The notes: generated from the letters alone by a model not told the origin. Counted from the stretch's first letter, positions 21,211-30,683 are shown. The stretch is DNA of 64,000 nt from Deltaproteobacteria bacterium (GCA_016875405.1 VGRJ01000009.1:1-64000), one strand, 5' to 3'. A program made the numbers and translations.

Positions 21211-21963
21211 TCACTTCTTCACGTCGGCGTTGCGGAGCTTCTGGCCCGGCAAGAACGCGTGCTGCTTCGGCGGGTCGACGTACTCGAGCTTCGTCACCTT
21301 GACGATGCCGGTGCGGGGGTTCGACTCGCTGCCGCGGCTCGAGGTCGCGGCGGTCACCCCGTAGTTGCCGGTGATGCGCACCTTGGCGCCGACGTTCGGG
21401 AGCGGGTTCGGAAGCTTCGACTGCGTGAAGGTGTCGACGAGCTCGGCCTTCTCGTTCTTGGCGTCGATCTCCTCGACCATCGAGAACAGCGCTGCGAAGT
21501 TCGACGCCCAGCCCTTCGCCGGGATCGCCTTCGTCTTGTAGTCCTTCTCGTCGGCCGACTCTGCGATCCAGAAGGCCGGGATGGGCGCGTTGCAGCCCTC
21601 CGGGTCGGCCTTGCCCTGCTTGTGGACCGCGCACTTCGGAACGCACGGCTCCTCGTTCTCGCCCGGGGTCTTCTCGTCGGCGCAGGCGTTCGCGTAGTTC
21701 GTCTTCACGATGTAGCCGACGATCGTGATCTCCTTGCCCTCGAAGTCCTTCGCGTGGACCTCGTTGCGCAGGTCGTGAACCGCGCCCCACACCGTGTAGG
21801 CGTCGCCTTCCTTCTTGGCCTTGTTCGGAAGCGACGGCACCGCCGGAAGGCTCGGCTTCTTGCCGCTGTAGGCCGGCTTGGGCGTGTACGTGACCTCCTT
21901 CTCGCTGCAGCCAGCGACGAAGGAGAGAGCGGCGAGGAGGACGAGCGCGGAGCGATTCACCAT
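21211..21963 (-). CDS. Lipoprotein with an OB-like domain, function unknown
   Basis: 250 residues from ATG 21963, chosen because it begins a signal peptide with lipobox FVAGC. The frame is open upstream but that part overlaps the next gene and is arginine-rich. The mature part has a Pro/Lys linker, then a conserved-looking beta domain (VWGAVHDLRNEVHAKDFEGK, ITIVGYIVKTNY) with four cysteines in CADEKTPGENEEPCVPKC, and a second segment KVRITGNYGVTAATSSRG resembling the end of an OB fold. No named family was recognised. It lies just downstream of the cytochrome b gene on the same strand. Confidence 0.6.
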   Translation of the reverse strand: MVNRSALVLLAALSFVAGCSEKEVTYTPKPAYSGKKPSLPAVPSLPNKAKKEGDAYTVWGAVHDLRNEVHAKDFEGKEITIVGYIVKTNYANACADEKTPGENEEPCVPKCAVHKQGKADPEGCNAPIPAFWIAESADEKDYKTKAIPAKGWASNFAALFSMVEEIDAKNEKAELVDTFTQSKLPNPLPNVGAKVRITGNYGVTAATSSRGSESNPRTGIVKVTKLEYVDPPKQHAFLPGQKLRNADVKK

Positions 21964-22016
21964 GGCGTCGGCGTCCGACGTTAATCGGTCGGAACCGCGC
22001 CGTAAACCCAGAACCC

Positions 22017-23798
22017 TCAGGGCTTCGAGGTCGCGACGGGGAGCCGCGAGGCGGTGTCGTGGAGCCAGCCCGCGAGCAGGTCGAGGTCCTTCGGCTCGAG
22101 CGTTTCCGCGAAGGCTGGCATGTGTCCTTCGAGCTTCTCGCTCATCACGCCGGCGGGGTAGGTCTTGCCTCCGCCTGGGCTCGCGATCTGCGCGTGGGTC
22201 CAAGCGAGCGACGCCCAGCCGCGGAGCTCCGGCGCGAGGGACTCGGGGTCGAGCGGCTCCTCACCGTCGAGGCGGTGACAGGTGGTGCAGCGCTGCTTGA
22301 CCTGCTTCTCGCCCTCGCTCCCCTTGGCCGAGTCACCGCGCGCCTGCGCCTCGAGGAAATCCACGATCGCGGTCTCGTCGGCGCTCGACAGCGGCTTGAA
22401 GGTCGCGGCCTCGGTCTCGTCGGCGGGGGCGCGCTTGAACGAGGGCATCATGCCCTTCATCGCCGTGCGTCCGAAGAGGTGTATCGCGTCCGGGTCGTCG
22501 AGGAGCGCGGCGACCCAGGCCCGCGAGCCCCAACCGGACAGATCGGGGGCGCTCGCCTTGTCGGCGGCCGGGCCGACGTCGCCGAGGCGGTGGCAGCTCG
22601 CGCAGTGCTTCGCGAAGAGCTGAGGTCCTCGGGTCGCGGGGTCGCTCGCGAGCATCGCGAGGGGCCCTGCGGGGGGGATGCCCTTGTCGGCGAGCTTCGA
22701 GGCGTGCTCCGCGCGCTCTTCGGCCACTCGGCGCGCCGCGAGGAATGCGGGATCGGCGCTGTCGTTCGACATCGAACGCCAGGTGAGGCCGGCGCCGCCG
22801 AGCGCGACGAGCGCGAGCGGGGCGAGCAGTCGGAGCCTCGCCGATGGTCGAGCGTCGGCGCCTCGGTCGAGGAAGGGGAGGGCGACGAGATAGCCGCCGA
22901 GGACGAGCGGCAGCCCGAGTGCGGCGATCCATTCGAGGTGCCCCGGGACGAACTTGAGGAGCTCGAAAAGCGCCAGGAAATACCACTCCGGGCGTGCTGG
23001 GTAGTCGCTCGAGGGGTCGGCCGGAGCGTCGAGGGGCGCACCGTGCTCGCGCAGCGTGAGCGCAAAGAGCACGCCGAGGATGGCGAGCCCGACGACGAGA
23101 TCCTTGCCGAGCTGGCGCGGGTAGAAGGGCTCGGTCTTCTCGGGGTTGGCGTCGGCCGGAGGCGTGACGCCGTGTCGACGAAAGAGCGCGACGTGGGCCG
23201 CGAGCACGAGGACCAGCGCCGCAGGAAGGAGCGCGACGTGGAGCCCGTAAAACCGCGTCAGCGTGAGGTGACCGTAGTCGCTCCCGCCCACGAGCAGCCG
23301 CTGCAGCGATGGGCCGACGAGCGGGACGCTGCCCGCGATGTTCGTCGCCACGCGCGTCGCCCAATAGCCCTTCTGGTCCCAGGGCAGGAGGTACCCCGTG
23401 AGCGCGAAGCCCAGCGTCAGCCCCATCAGCACGAGACCGAGCAGCCAGTTCATCTCGCGGGGGCGTCGATACGCGCCGTAGATCGCGGTCTGACCGAGGT
23501 GCGCGACGAGCAGGACCACCATCGCCTGGGCGCCGAAGTGATGGAGGCCGCGCACGACGAAGCCCCAGCTCACCCGATTCTGGACGTACCAGACGCTCGA
23601 CCACGCCGTCGTCGCGCTCGGCTGGTACACGGTCATGAGGAGCCAGCCCGTCACCGCCTGCACGAGGAACGACAGCGTGAGTGCGCTGCCCCACACGTAG
23701 GCCCAGCGCGCGCCGCCCCGAACCGGTTCGTCTAGCGCTTCGGCGAGGAGCTTGCGGTGTCCCGTCCGCTCGTCGAGCCAATCGCCGAGCCGGCTCAC
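22017..23798 (-). CDS. b6-type cytochrome b fused to two C-terminal cytochrome c domains
   Basis: 593 residues from GTG 23798, which overlaps the Rieske stop (GTGA). Residues 1-210 are cytochrome b/b6 with four heme ligands His86, His100, His187 and His202; the 14/15 spacing is that of b6 rather than mitochondrial b. Residues 220-345 correspond to subunit IV, with PEWYFL at 270-275. Two c-type heme sites follow, CASCH (399-403) and CTTCH (504-508), with likely Met ligands in KGMMPSF and GHMPAF. With the Rieske protein this makes a menaquinol or ubiquinol:cytochrome c oxidoreductase, located in the cytoplasmic membrane with the c domains outside. The double c fusion replaces a separate cytochrome c1/f. 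Confidence 0.93.
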   Translation of the reverse strand: MSRLGDWLDERTGHRKLLAEALDEPVRGGARWAYVWGSALTLSFLVQAVTGWLLMTVYQPSATTAWSSVWYVQNRVSWGFVVRGLHHFGAQAMVVLLVAHLGQTAIYGAYRRPREMNWLLGLVLMGLTLGFALTGYLLPWDQKGYWATRVATNIAGSVPLVGPSLQRLLVGGSDYGHLTLTRFYGLHVALLPAALVLVLAAHVALFRRHGVTPPADANPEKTEPFYPRQLGKDLVVGLAILGVLFALTLREHGAPLDAPADPSSDYPARPEWYFLALFELLKFVPGHLEWIAALGLPLVLGGYLVALPFLDRGADARPSARLRLLAPLALVALGGAGLTWRSMSNDSADPAFLAARRVAEERAEHASKLADKGIPPAGPLAMLASDPATRGPQLFAKHCASCHRLGDVGPAADKASAPDLSGWGSRAWVAALLDDPDAIHLFGRTAMKGMMPSFKRAPADETEAATFKPLSSADETAIVDFLEAQARGDSAKGSEGEKQVKQRCTTCHRLDGEEPLDPESLAPELRGWASLAWTHAQIASPGGGKTYPAGVMSEKLEGHMPAFAETLEPKDLDLLAGWLHDTASRLPVATSKP

Positions 23799-24388
23799 GA
23801 GCCCACCTCGATGCGCGCGGCGGAGCCTTGGCGGTACCGTCGAAACTCGACCTCGATCCAGCCATCGACCACTCGCGTCGCGAGCGCGTCCATGCCTCGC
23901 GGTGACGGCCCGGACTCGGCGCGCCCGTCGAGCGCGAAGCGTGAGGTGTGGCAGGGGCAGCCGAAGACGGCGCCGTTCGAGGCGAGATCGACTGCACAGC
24001 CGAGGTGCGGGCACTCGGCGCTGAGGGCAAGGAACTCGCCGCCCCGCTTCGTCAGCCACAGCGACCCGAGGGTGACGTCGGGCGTGACCGTGAAGGCGTC
24101 ACGGAGCTCGCCGCGGACTTGCACGCGGACGGGCTTGCCGTCTTCGAGTCCGGCCGCTTGCGCGACGCGTAGCCACCGCGCGCCGCCGGGGCCGGTGGGC
24201 GACTCCAGGAAGCGCGCCGCGGGGACCACCAAGGCACACGCGTAGGCAGCGCTCCCCGCGGCGACGAGGACGCCGAGGGTGCGCCTGCGTGCAGGGTCGC
24301 TCGGAAGCTCGGACGTCGCCGCGTCGCCTCGCGCGTCGGCGGTGTGCTCGTCTGCGGTGTGCGGGCGATCGTCGTCGTGCGGGCTCAT
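23795..24388 (-). CDS. Rieske iron-sulfur protein of the quinol:cytochrome c oxidoreductase
   Basis: 197 residues. An N-terminal hydrophilic tail precedes an Arg-rich RRRTL and a transmembrane/Tat-like segment. The [2Fe-2S] cluster motifs are CPHLGC (126-131) and CPCHTSRF (144-151): ligands Cys126, His128, Cys144 and His147, with Cys131 and Cys146 for the disulfide. It is the first gene of a two-gene operon with the fused b6-cc gene (four-base overlap) and has an AT-rich upstream region. A divergent MoxR gene starts 113 bases away. Confidence 0.95.
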   Translation of the reverse strand: MSPHDDDRPHTADEHTADARGDAATSELPSDPARRRTLGVLVAAGSAAYACALVVPAARFLESPTGPGGARWLRVAQAAGLEDGKPVRVQVRGELRDAFTVTPDVTLGSLWLTKRGGEFLALSAECPHLGCAVDLASNGAVFGCPCHTSRFALDGRAESGPSPRGMDALATRVVDGWIEVEFRRYRQGSAARIEVGS

Positions 24389-24501
24389 AGCGCTGGTATC
24401 GTATTACTTACCTCAGCTGCGCCGCGGAAATTCCTGTTGGCCCGGGCGGTCGAGCGGGAGCGGTCCGCGCGCCCGCGACGATCCGTGCTACCCGAGAACG
24501 G

Positions 24502-25323
24502 ATGACCGAGTTTCGTCGCTTCTCCGGCACCGTCCGTTACCTCACCGAGCCCGCGCTCGAGGCGGCCGTGAACTGCGCCCTCTTGCTCGAGCGACCGTTG
24601 CTCATCAAGGGCGAGCCGGGCACCGGCAAGACGCTCCTCGCCACGGCGGTCGCAGAGGCGCTCGGTCTCGAGCTCCTTCACTGGTCGGTGAAGTCCACGA
24701 CGAAGGCGCAGGACGGGCTCTATGTTCACGACACCGTGCAGCGCCTCTACGACGCTCGCTTCGGTGACGGCGACGTCAAGGATTTGCGTCGCTACATCAA
24801 GCTTGGACCGCTCGGACGGGCGTTCGCGGCCGGCGAGCGCAAGGTCCTGCTCATCGACGAGATCGACAAGGCCGACCTCGAGTTTCCGAACGATCTGCTC
24901 GACGAGCTCGACCGCATGCGCTTCCGCATTCTCGAGACGGACGAGGAGGTCCGCGCGGAGCGGCGGCCCGTCGTGATCCTCACGAGCAACAACGAAAAGG
25001 AGCTGCCGGACGCGTTCCTGCGCCGCTGCGTGTTCCACTTTATCGACTTCCCCGACGCCGAGCGCATGCGCCGCATCGTTCGCGTGCACCACCCGGCGAT
25101 CGACGAGGCGCTCGTCGAGCAGGCCCTCTCCGCGTTCTACCGGCTCCGTCAAAACGATCGTCTCCGCAAGCGACCGAGCACGAGCGAGCTCATCGATTGG
25201 CTGCTCGTCCTGTCTCGCGCGGGGGTTTCTGGCGAGCGCATCGCGCGCGAGCTGCCGTTCCTCGGCGTCTTGCTCAAGAAGGAGCAGGACCACGAGCTCT
25301 TCCGCGGCGGCGCTCGCAACTGA
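24502..25323 (+). CDS. MoxR-family AAA+ ATPase
   Basis: 273 residues. The Walker A GEPGTGKTLLA, Walker B VLLIDEIDKAD, sensor 1 VILTSNNEKELPDAFLRRC and the MoxR-type domain order are clear. MoxR ATPases act as chaperones that insert cofactors or assemble complexes, usually together with a VWA-domain protein. Here no VWA gene follows; the next gene is the convergent selD 18 bases away. The nearest VWA protein (16336-17877) is a lipoprotein on the other strand and probably unrelated. Confidence 0.88.
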   Translation: MTEFRRFSGTVRYLTEPALEAAVNCALLLERPLLIKGEPGTGKTLLATAVAEALGLELLHWSVKSTTKAQDGLYVHDTVQRLYDARFGDGDVKDLRRYIKLGPLGRAFAAGERKVLLIDEIDKADLEFPNDLLDELDRMRFRILETDEEVRAERRPVVILTSNNEKELPDAFLRRCVFHFIDFPDAERMRRIVRVHHPAIDEALVEQALSAFYRLRQNDRLRKRPSTSELIDWLLVLSRAGVSGERIARELPFLGVLLKKEQDHELFRGGARN

Positions 25324-25341
25324 GCCGCCGGACGTGACGCC

Positions 25342-26388
25342 CTACGCGATGACGTGAACCACGGCCTCGCCTCGACCGGCGACGTGCCCGACCACGCGAG
25401 CGTCGTCGACACCGGCATCGAGCAGCGCCCGGACGAGCGGGATCGCCGCGTCGCTCGGCACCGCGAGGAGCAGGCCCCCTGACGTCTGCGCGTCGGCGAG
25501 GACGAGGCGCAGCGCGGCCGCGATGGCGTCGTCGAAGCGCGTGACGGCGAGCGCATAGTCGAGGTTTCGGCGAGTGCCGCCGGGAATGCAGCCGCTCTCG
25601 GCGAGCTCGAGCGCGCCCGCGAGGAGGGGCACGGCGCTCGCGTGGAGCTCGACCGAGATCTCGGAGGCTTCCACGAGGTTTCGCAGGTGACCGAGGAGGC
25701 CGAAGCCGGTGACGTCGGTGCACGCGTGCGCTCCGAAGCGGCGCCCGAGCTCGCACGCGACGTCATTTAGCTGGGTCATGCGGCGCACCGCGGCGTCGAG
25801 CTGGTCGGGCCTCGCGTCCCCGCGTCGAACGGACTGCCCGAGGAGCCCCGTGCCGATCGCCTTCGTCAAGACGAGCGCGTCGCCCTCGCGCGCGAACCGT
25901 TGCGACCAGACGGCGTCTGGCTCGACGCTCCCGACGACCGAGAGGCCGCACTTGGGCTCGCTGTCCTTCATCGTATGGCCGCCCACGACAGCGCAGCGCG
26001 CGCGCGCGCAGACCTCGTGAACGCCGGCCAGGATTTCGCGCACCACCTCCAGCCCGAGAACATCGCTCGGGACCCCCAGGAAGCTCAGCGCGAGCTCGGG
26101 TCGCCCGCCCATCGCGTACACGTCGCTGAGCGCGTTGCACGCCGCGATCGCCCCGAAGGTTCGAGGGTCGTCGACGATCGGCGTGATGACGTCCATCGTG
26201 AGGACGAGAGAGCGCGCGGCGCCTTCCGGGCGCACCACGGCCGCGTCGTCGAGGAGCCCGGTTCGCTCGTCGATCCACGGGTGCGCTGCGTGCGCGAAGG
26301 GTTTCAGGACCTCGACCAGGTCCTCAGCGGGGAGCTTGCGGGCTCACCCACCGCCCTGCACGAGCGTGGTCAGACGCGGTGCGTTCAC
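25342..26388 (-). CDS. selD: Selenide, water dikinase, probably a selenoprotein (in-frame UGA read as Sec)
   Basis: 348 residues when read from GTG 26388 through TGA 26344-26346 as selenocysteine. The short version from 26238 (298 residues) would lack the catalytic N-terminus. The extended sequence begins RLTTLVQGGG-Sec-ARKLP, in which Sec15 and Lys18 correspond to the catalytic Cys/Sec17 and Lys20 of E. coli SelD. The length matches the family (347). Later motifs are DDAAVV, TMDVITP, VVGGHTMKDSEPKCGLSV and TDVTGFGLLGH. SelD makes selenophosphate from selenide and ATP. GTG 26388 is chosen because AAGGAGG lies just upstream; an ATG at 26403 is the alternative. A SECIS-like hairpin lies inside the gene. 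It converges on the MoxR gene and is divergent from ndk. Confidence 0.88.
26306..26324 (-). promoter_or_regulatory. Candidate bacterial SECIS element of selD
   Basis: In the selD mRNA a perfect 7-bp stem AGGACCU/AGGUCCU closes the five-base loop GGUCG. The loop starts about 27 bases after the UGA at 26344-26346. Bacterial SECIS elements are hairpins at this distance whose apical loop holds GU or GGU recognised by SelB; the E. coli fdhF loop contains GGUC as well. Confidence 0.6.
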
Positions 26389-26457
26389 GGGGCCTCCTTT
26401 CATCGCCGCGGAGCCTATCACTTGCGAAAGCGGCGTGGCTTCAGTACATGGCCCGCC

Positions 26458-26886
26458 ATGGCACTTCAGCGCACTCTCTCGATCGTCAAACCCGATGCGA
26501 TGGAAGCCGGTCACTCCGGCGCCATCATCGCCCGCCTTCAGCAGGAGGGCTTCGCCGTCAAGGGGCTGCGTCAGCTCCACCTCACGAAGGAGCAGGCCGA
26601 GGGCTTCTACGACGTGCACCGCGGCCGCTCGTTCTTCGGCGAGCTCGTGGAGTTCATGTCGCGCGGCCCAATCGTCGTCATGGCCCTCGAGCGCGACGAC
26701 GCGATCGCGAAGTACCGCGAGGTGATCGGCGCGACTGACCCGGCGAAGGCTGCCGATGGCACGATCCGCAAGCTCTACGGCAAGAACGTCGGCGAGAACG
26801 CGGTTCATGGCTCGGATGCGGTCGAGACGGCGGCGCGCGAGATCGGATACTTCTTCCCCGGGATGGACGTTCGCCCGACCGCTTGA
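26458..26886 (+). CDS. ndk: Nucleoside diphosphate kinase
   Basis: 142 residues. It transfers phosphate between nucleoside tri- and diphosphates. ATG 26458 starts MALQRTLSIVKPDAM, matching the family N-terminus; the frame is open far upstream over the antisense of selD, which is not coding. The active-site motif NAVHGSDAVE contains the phosphorylated histidine, and KPDAMEAG, GRSFFGELVEFMSRGP and TIRKLYGKNVGEN are conserved. The length is the usual 140-150. It is divergent from selD with 69 bases between. Confidence 0.96.
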   Translation: MALQRTLSIVKPDAMEAGHSGAIIARLQQEGFAVKGLRQLHLTKEQAEGFYDVHRGRSFFGELVEFMSRGPIVVMALERDDAIAKYREVIGATDPAKAADGTIRKLYGKNVGENAVHGSDAVETAAREIGYFFPGMDVRPTA

Positions 26887-27026
26887 GACCGTGGTTCCGG
26901 GCGCACGTCCGCGTTCACCCCGGTCCGCTGCGACGCCCGCGCCTTCGGAGTGCGGGCATGTTCTTGTGCGCGCGGTCGCACCGCGCTCGTCGCGCCTCCC
27001 GCGGTCAGCCGTGCTATCGGGACGCC

Positions 27027-27850
<824 letters not shown>

Positions 27851-27851
<1 letters not shown>

Positions 27852-28930
27852 TGGGTGAGGTTGCGGCTCGACTCGGAGCGACGTTGACGTGGCTCTGCGA
27901 GATCCCCTCGTTCACGGGTGAGGAGGGCCCGATCGCGGACGCGCTCGAGGAGCGGCTCCGAGGGGCCGCGCTCGCCGGCCCGGTGAGGCGCTACGGCCAC
28001 TCGCTCGTCGTTCCGGTGAGCCGCGGGACCGGCGGCCCGAAGGTGGCGCTCGTCGGACACACCGACGTCGTCCGCACCGAGCACGACGGGCCTGTCCGCA
28101 TCGAGGGGGACGCGCTCTATGGCCCCGGCGCCTCCGACATGAAGTCTGGCCTCGCGGCGATGCTCGATCTGCTCGAGCACGACCGTAGGCTCGCCGAGCG
28201 CGCCGACCTCTCACTCGTGTTCTACGCGCGCGAGGAGGGGCCGTACCTCGAGAACGAGCTCGGGCCGGTCCTTGAGCAGGATGAGGAGCTTCGCGGGATC
28301 GACCTCGCGATTTGCCTCGAGCCGAGCGACAACAGGATGAGCCTCGGCGCCTCCGGGTCGATCCACGCCGTCCTCCATTTTCAGGGAAGAACCGCGCACT
28401 CTGCGCGACCTTGGCAAGGCGAAAACGCCATCCACAAGGCCGGCCCGTTCCTCACCGAGCTCGCCGCGCGCGCGCCTCGCGAGTCGCTCATCGATGGCCT
28501 CGTGTATCGTACCGTGACGAGCGTGACGCTGGCCGAAGGAGGCCGCGGTCGCAACGTCGTCCCTGACCGCTTCACGCTGAACGTGAACCACCGCTTCGCA
28601 CCCGACACGACGCTCGCGGAGGCCCAGGCCGAGATCGCCGCCTTGGTGGCGGGTCGAGCCGAGGTCGAGTGGCGTGACCTCAGCCCCGCGGCGCCGCCAC
28701 GCGCCAACCACCCTCTGGTGGTCGCGCTGCGAGAGTCGGGCGTCGCCGGCGTCGAGCCAAAGCAGGCCTGGACCGACGTCGCGCGGTTTGCCGCACTCGG
28801 CATCGCGGCGGTGAACTTTGGGCCGGGCGTCAACGCCCAGGCCCATCAGCGGAACGAGTGGACGAGCTTGACCCTGCTCGCCGAGGGACGGATGATCCTC
28901 GCGCGCTGGCTCGACCGCATCGGTCGTTGA
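27851..28930 (+). CDS. dapE: Succinyl-diaminopimelate desuccinylase (M20 family)
   Basis: 359 residues. It removes the succinyl group two steps after DapD. Metal and catalytic motifs of M20 peptidases are seen: LVGHTDVVR, GASDMKSGLA, the EEG of REEGPYLENELG and LEPSDN, then the dimerisation-domain segment GRTAHSARPWQGENAIHKA and a C-terminal GPGVNAQAHQRNEW with a metal-ligand His. ATG 27851 overlaps the last base of the dapD stop, so the two genes are coupled. Identification is strengthened by that neighbour, since the M20 family alone would leave the substrate open. Confidence 0.93.
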
Positions 28931-29000
28931 CGACGCTCGCGCGCCGGGGGGCGACGTCCCGCGGCGCGTCGGCCCGCTGCTGCGCCTCCTCGCTCCCGCC

Positions 29001-30542
29001 ATGGATACCCTGTGTTTTGCGCTCCTCGACCGCGCTCTCGTGTCGCTCGAGGACCTCGAACGCGCGCTCGAGCGGCAGCTGATTCACGGGGGCGATGCCG
29101 CGACGAACCTGCTCGCCCTGGGCTGCCTGAAGGAGCACGCGGTGTTGCGGCTCCTCGCCGATCACCACGAGATGCCGGCGGGGCCGAAGGGCCGCTTGGC
29201 CGCGCCTCCTCCTGAGGTCACCGCGCTCGTTCCCCCGGCCATGGCGCGGCGCCTCGGGGTCGTGCCGTTCAAGCGAACGTCGCGCACGCTGCACGTCGCG
29301 GCGCCAGGGCCGCTCGCTCCCGACGTCGAGCTCGAGCTGCGTAACCGCGCGGGGCTCCAGCTCCGCGTCGCGATCGTCCCGGCCGTTCGCGTCGACGAGG
29401 CGCTCTCCGACGGCGGCGAGCTGCCGCTGCCGGTCGGAGTAGCCGAGGTCCTCGCTCGACTCGACGAGTCGCCCGCGCCGACCGCCGGCGCGAGTCGCGG
29501 CGGCGTCGCGTACCGACGGATGAGCGAGGTGCCCGAGGGCGTGAGGACCTCGCGCCAGCAACCGGGCGGCCCGCCCCCGCTGCCGCCGAGTCAGCCGGTT
29601 CCGAGTGACGCTCCGACCCCGGACTCGCAGGGGTTGTGGCTCGACGCCTTCGTCCTCGAGCGCGGCCGTGCCGTCCCGTCGATGGTCCCGCCGTCGCGGC
29701 CTTCGGTGCTGCCGTTCGACTCCGACTTCCCGACGTCGGGCGCCTCGTCGGCGATGCTCGACGCCTCGCCCTCGAGTCTGCAGCGCGGGGCCTTCGCCAT
29801 GGCCCCCACCTTGCCGCCGGAGAACGCGGCTCGAGGCCCCGACACCGACGAGCTCCGAATCGAGTTCGCGCCCGCCGAGAGCGGCGGCGCGGTCCCGACA
29901 GCGCTTCCCTCGACAGCGCTTCCCTCGACAGCGCTTCCCTCGACAGCGCTTCCCCGGACCGTGCCCGCCCCGGGCGCTCCCCTCTTCGGTGACCGTAGTC
30001 GCGCCGATAGGCATGTCTCGAGCGTCGACGCGGCGACGCGCATCGAGCGGACGTTTCGTCATCGGGGCCCGCTCTCGGCCGCCGAGGCTACCGCGTTCGC
30101 GCGCGCAGCCGACGAGGTCGAGCTCGTCTTGCAGATCGTCGCGCGCTTCGCTCGCCAGTATTTCGAGCGTCTCTTGGTCTTTGCCGTCGAGGGAGAGACG
30201 GCCGAGGCGCGGCTCGCTTACGGCACCGGCCCGCGGACGCCGCTCCTGCTCGTCGATCTCTCGGGGGACGGCTTGCTTGCGCGGGCGGCGCGCACGGGGG
30301 CCCCGTTCGTCGGGGAGCTGACGTCCGACTCCGCCGATGGCACGGTGCGCACGTCGCTCGGTGGGCTCGACGCCGGGGGACCCGTCGCGGTCCTGCCGAT
30401 GAGCCTCCGCGGCCGGGTAATCGTTCTGCTCTACGCCGACGACCTCGGGATGCCGATCGACCGCGATGGGCTCACCGCCGTCGAGGAGCTCTGCGAGCTC
30501 GCCGCCGAGGAGATGGCGCGGATCGTCGTCTCGGAGGCCTGA
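29001..30542 (+). CDS. MshEN-like N-terminal domain protein with disordered linker and GAF-like C-terminus
   Basis: 513 residues. The first 140 residues resemble the GspE/PilB N-terminal (MshEN) domain: ALVSLEDLERALERQLIHGG, LALGCLKEHAVLRLLADHH and VPPAMARRLGVVPFKRT; this domain binds cyclic di-GMP in some proteins. A long Pro/Ser/Ala-rich linker (about 150-340) includes a perfect 15-bp minisatellite. The last 165 residues look like a GAF-type sensor fold (VELVLQIVARFARQYFERLL, VAVLPMSLRGRVIVLLYADD). There is no ATPase domain, so it is not a pilus motor. A role in signalling is inferred. The gene is followed by the twin-kinase gene. Confidence 0.65.
   Translation: MDTLCFALLDRALVSLEDLERALERQLIHGGDAATNLLALGCLKEHAVLRLLADHHEMPAGPKGRLAAPPPEVTALVPPAMARRLGVVPFKRTSRTLHVAAPGPLAPDVELELRNRAGLQLRVAIVPAVRVDEALSDGGELPLPVGVAEVLARLDESPAPTAGASRGGVAYRRMSEVPEGVRTSRQQPGGPPPLPPSQPVPSDAPTPDSQGLWLDAFVLERGRAVPSMVPPSRPSVLPFDSDFPTSGASSAMLDASPSSLQRGAFAMAPTLPPENAARGPDTDELRIEFAPAESGGAVPTALPSTALPSTALPSTALPRTVPAPGAPLFGDRSRADRHVSSVDAATRIERTFRHRGPLSAAEATAFARAADEVELVLQIVARFARQYFERLLVFAVEGETAEARLAYGTGPRTPLLLVDLSGDGLLARAARTGAPFVGELTSDSADGTVRTSLGGLDAGGPVAVLPMSLRGRVIVLLYADDLGMPIDRDGLTAVEELCELAAEEMARIVVSEA
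29898..29957 (+). repeat. 15-bp tandem repeat inside the MshEN-like gene
   Basis: The unit ACAGCGCTTCCCTCG occurs three times in a row (29898-29942), followed by a fourth, slightly diverged copy. The unit length is a multiple of three, so the protein carries TALPS repeated. Confidence 0.9.
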
Positions 30543-30649
30543 GGGCAGCGGTGCTCCGCGAGCGAGTCTTTGCGTCGGCGCGTGCTCGGTGCGGCCTCGA
30601 CGCGCCCACCAGGTCGCCGCTCGCCATGTCGTCCAAGGTAACTTATTTG

Positions 30650-30662
30650 CCTACATTGTAGG
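30650..30662. promoter_or_regulatory. 13-bp palindrome in an AT-rich patch before the twin-kinase gene
   Basis: CCTACA-T-TGTAGG lies 22 bases before ATG 30684, in one of the few AT-rich patches of this window (30636-30662). It could be an operator or part of a promoter. No protein is known to bind it. Confidence 0.35.
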
Positions 30663-30683
30663 ACGTTGGCACCATCGGTCCCG

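Noticed and set aside
22059-23735. 558-codon plus-strand frame opposite the cytochrome b gene
   Set aside because: The minus strand has all heme ligands and CXXCH motifs; the plus frame is low-complexity.
16336-25323. The VWA lipoprotein as the partner of the MoxR ATPase
   Set aside because: It is on the opposite strand, seven kilobases away, and is exported, whereas MoxR is cytoplasmic.
29898-29957. Tandem 15-bp repeats as a CRISPR array
   Set aside because: There are no spacers, and the repeat is in frame within a coding sequence.
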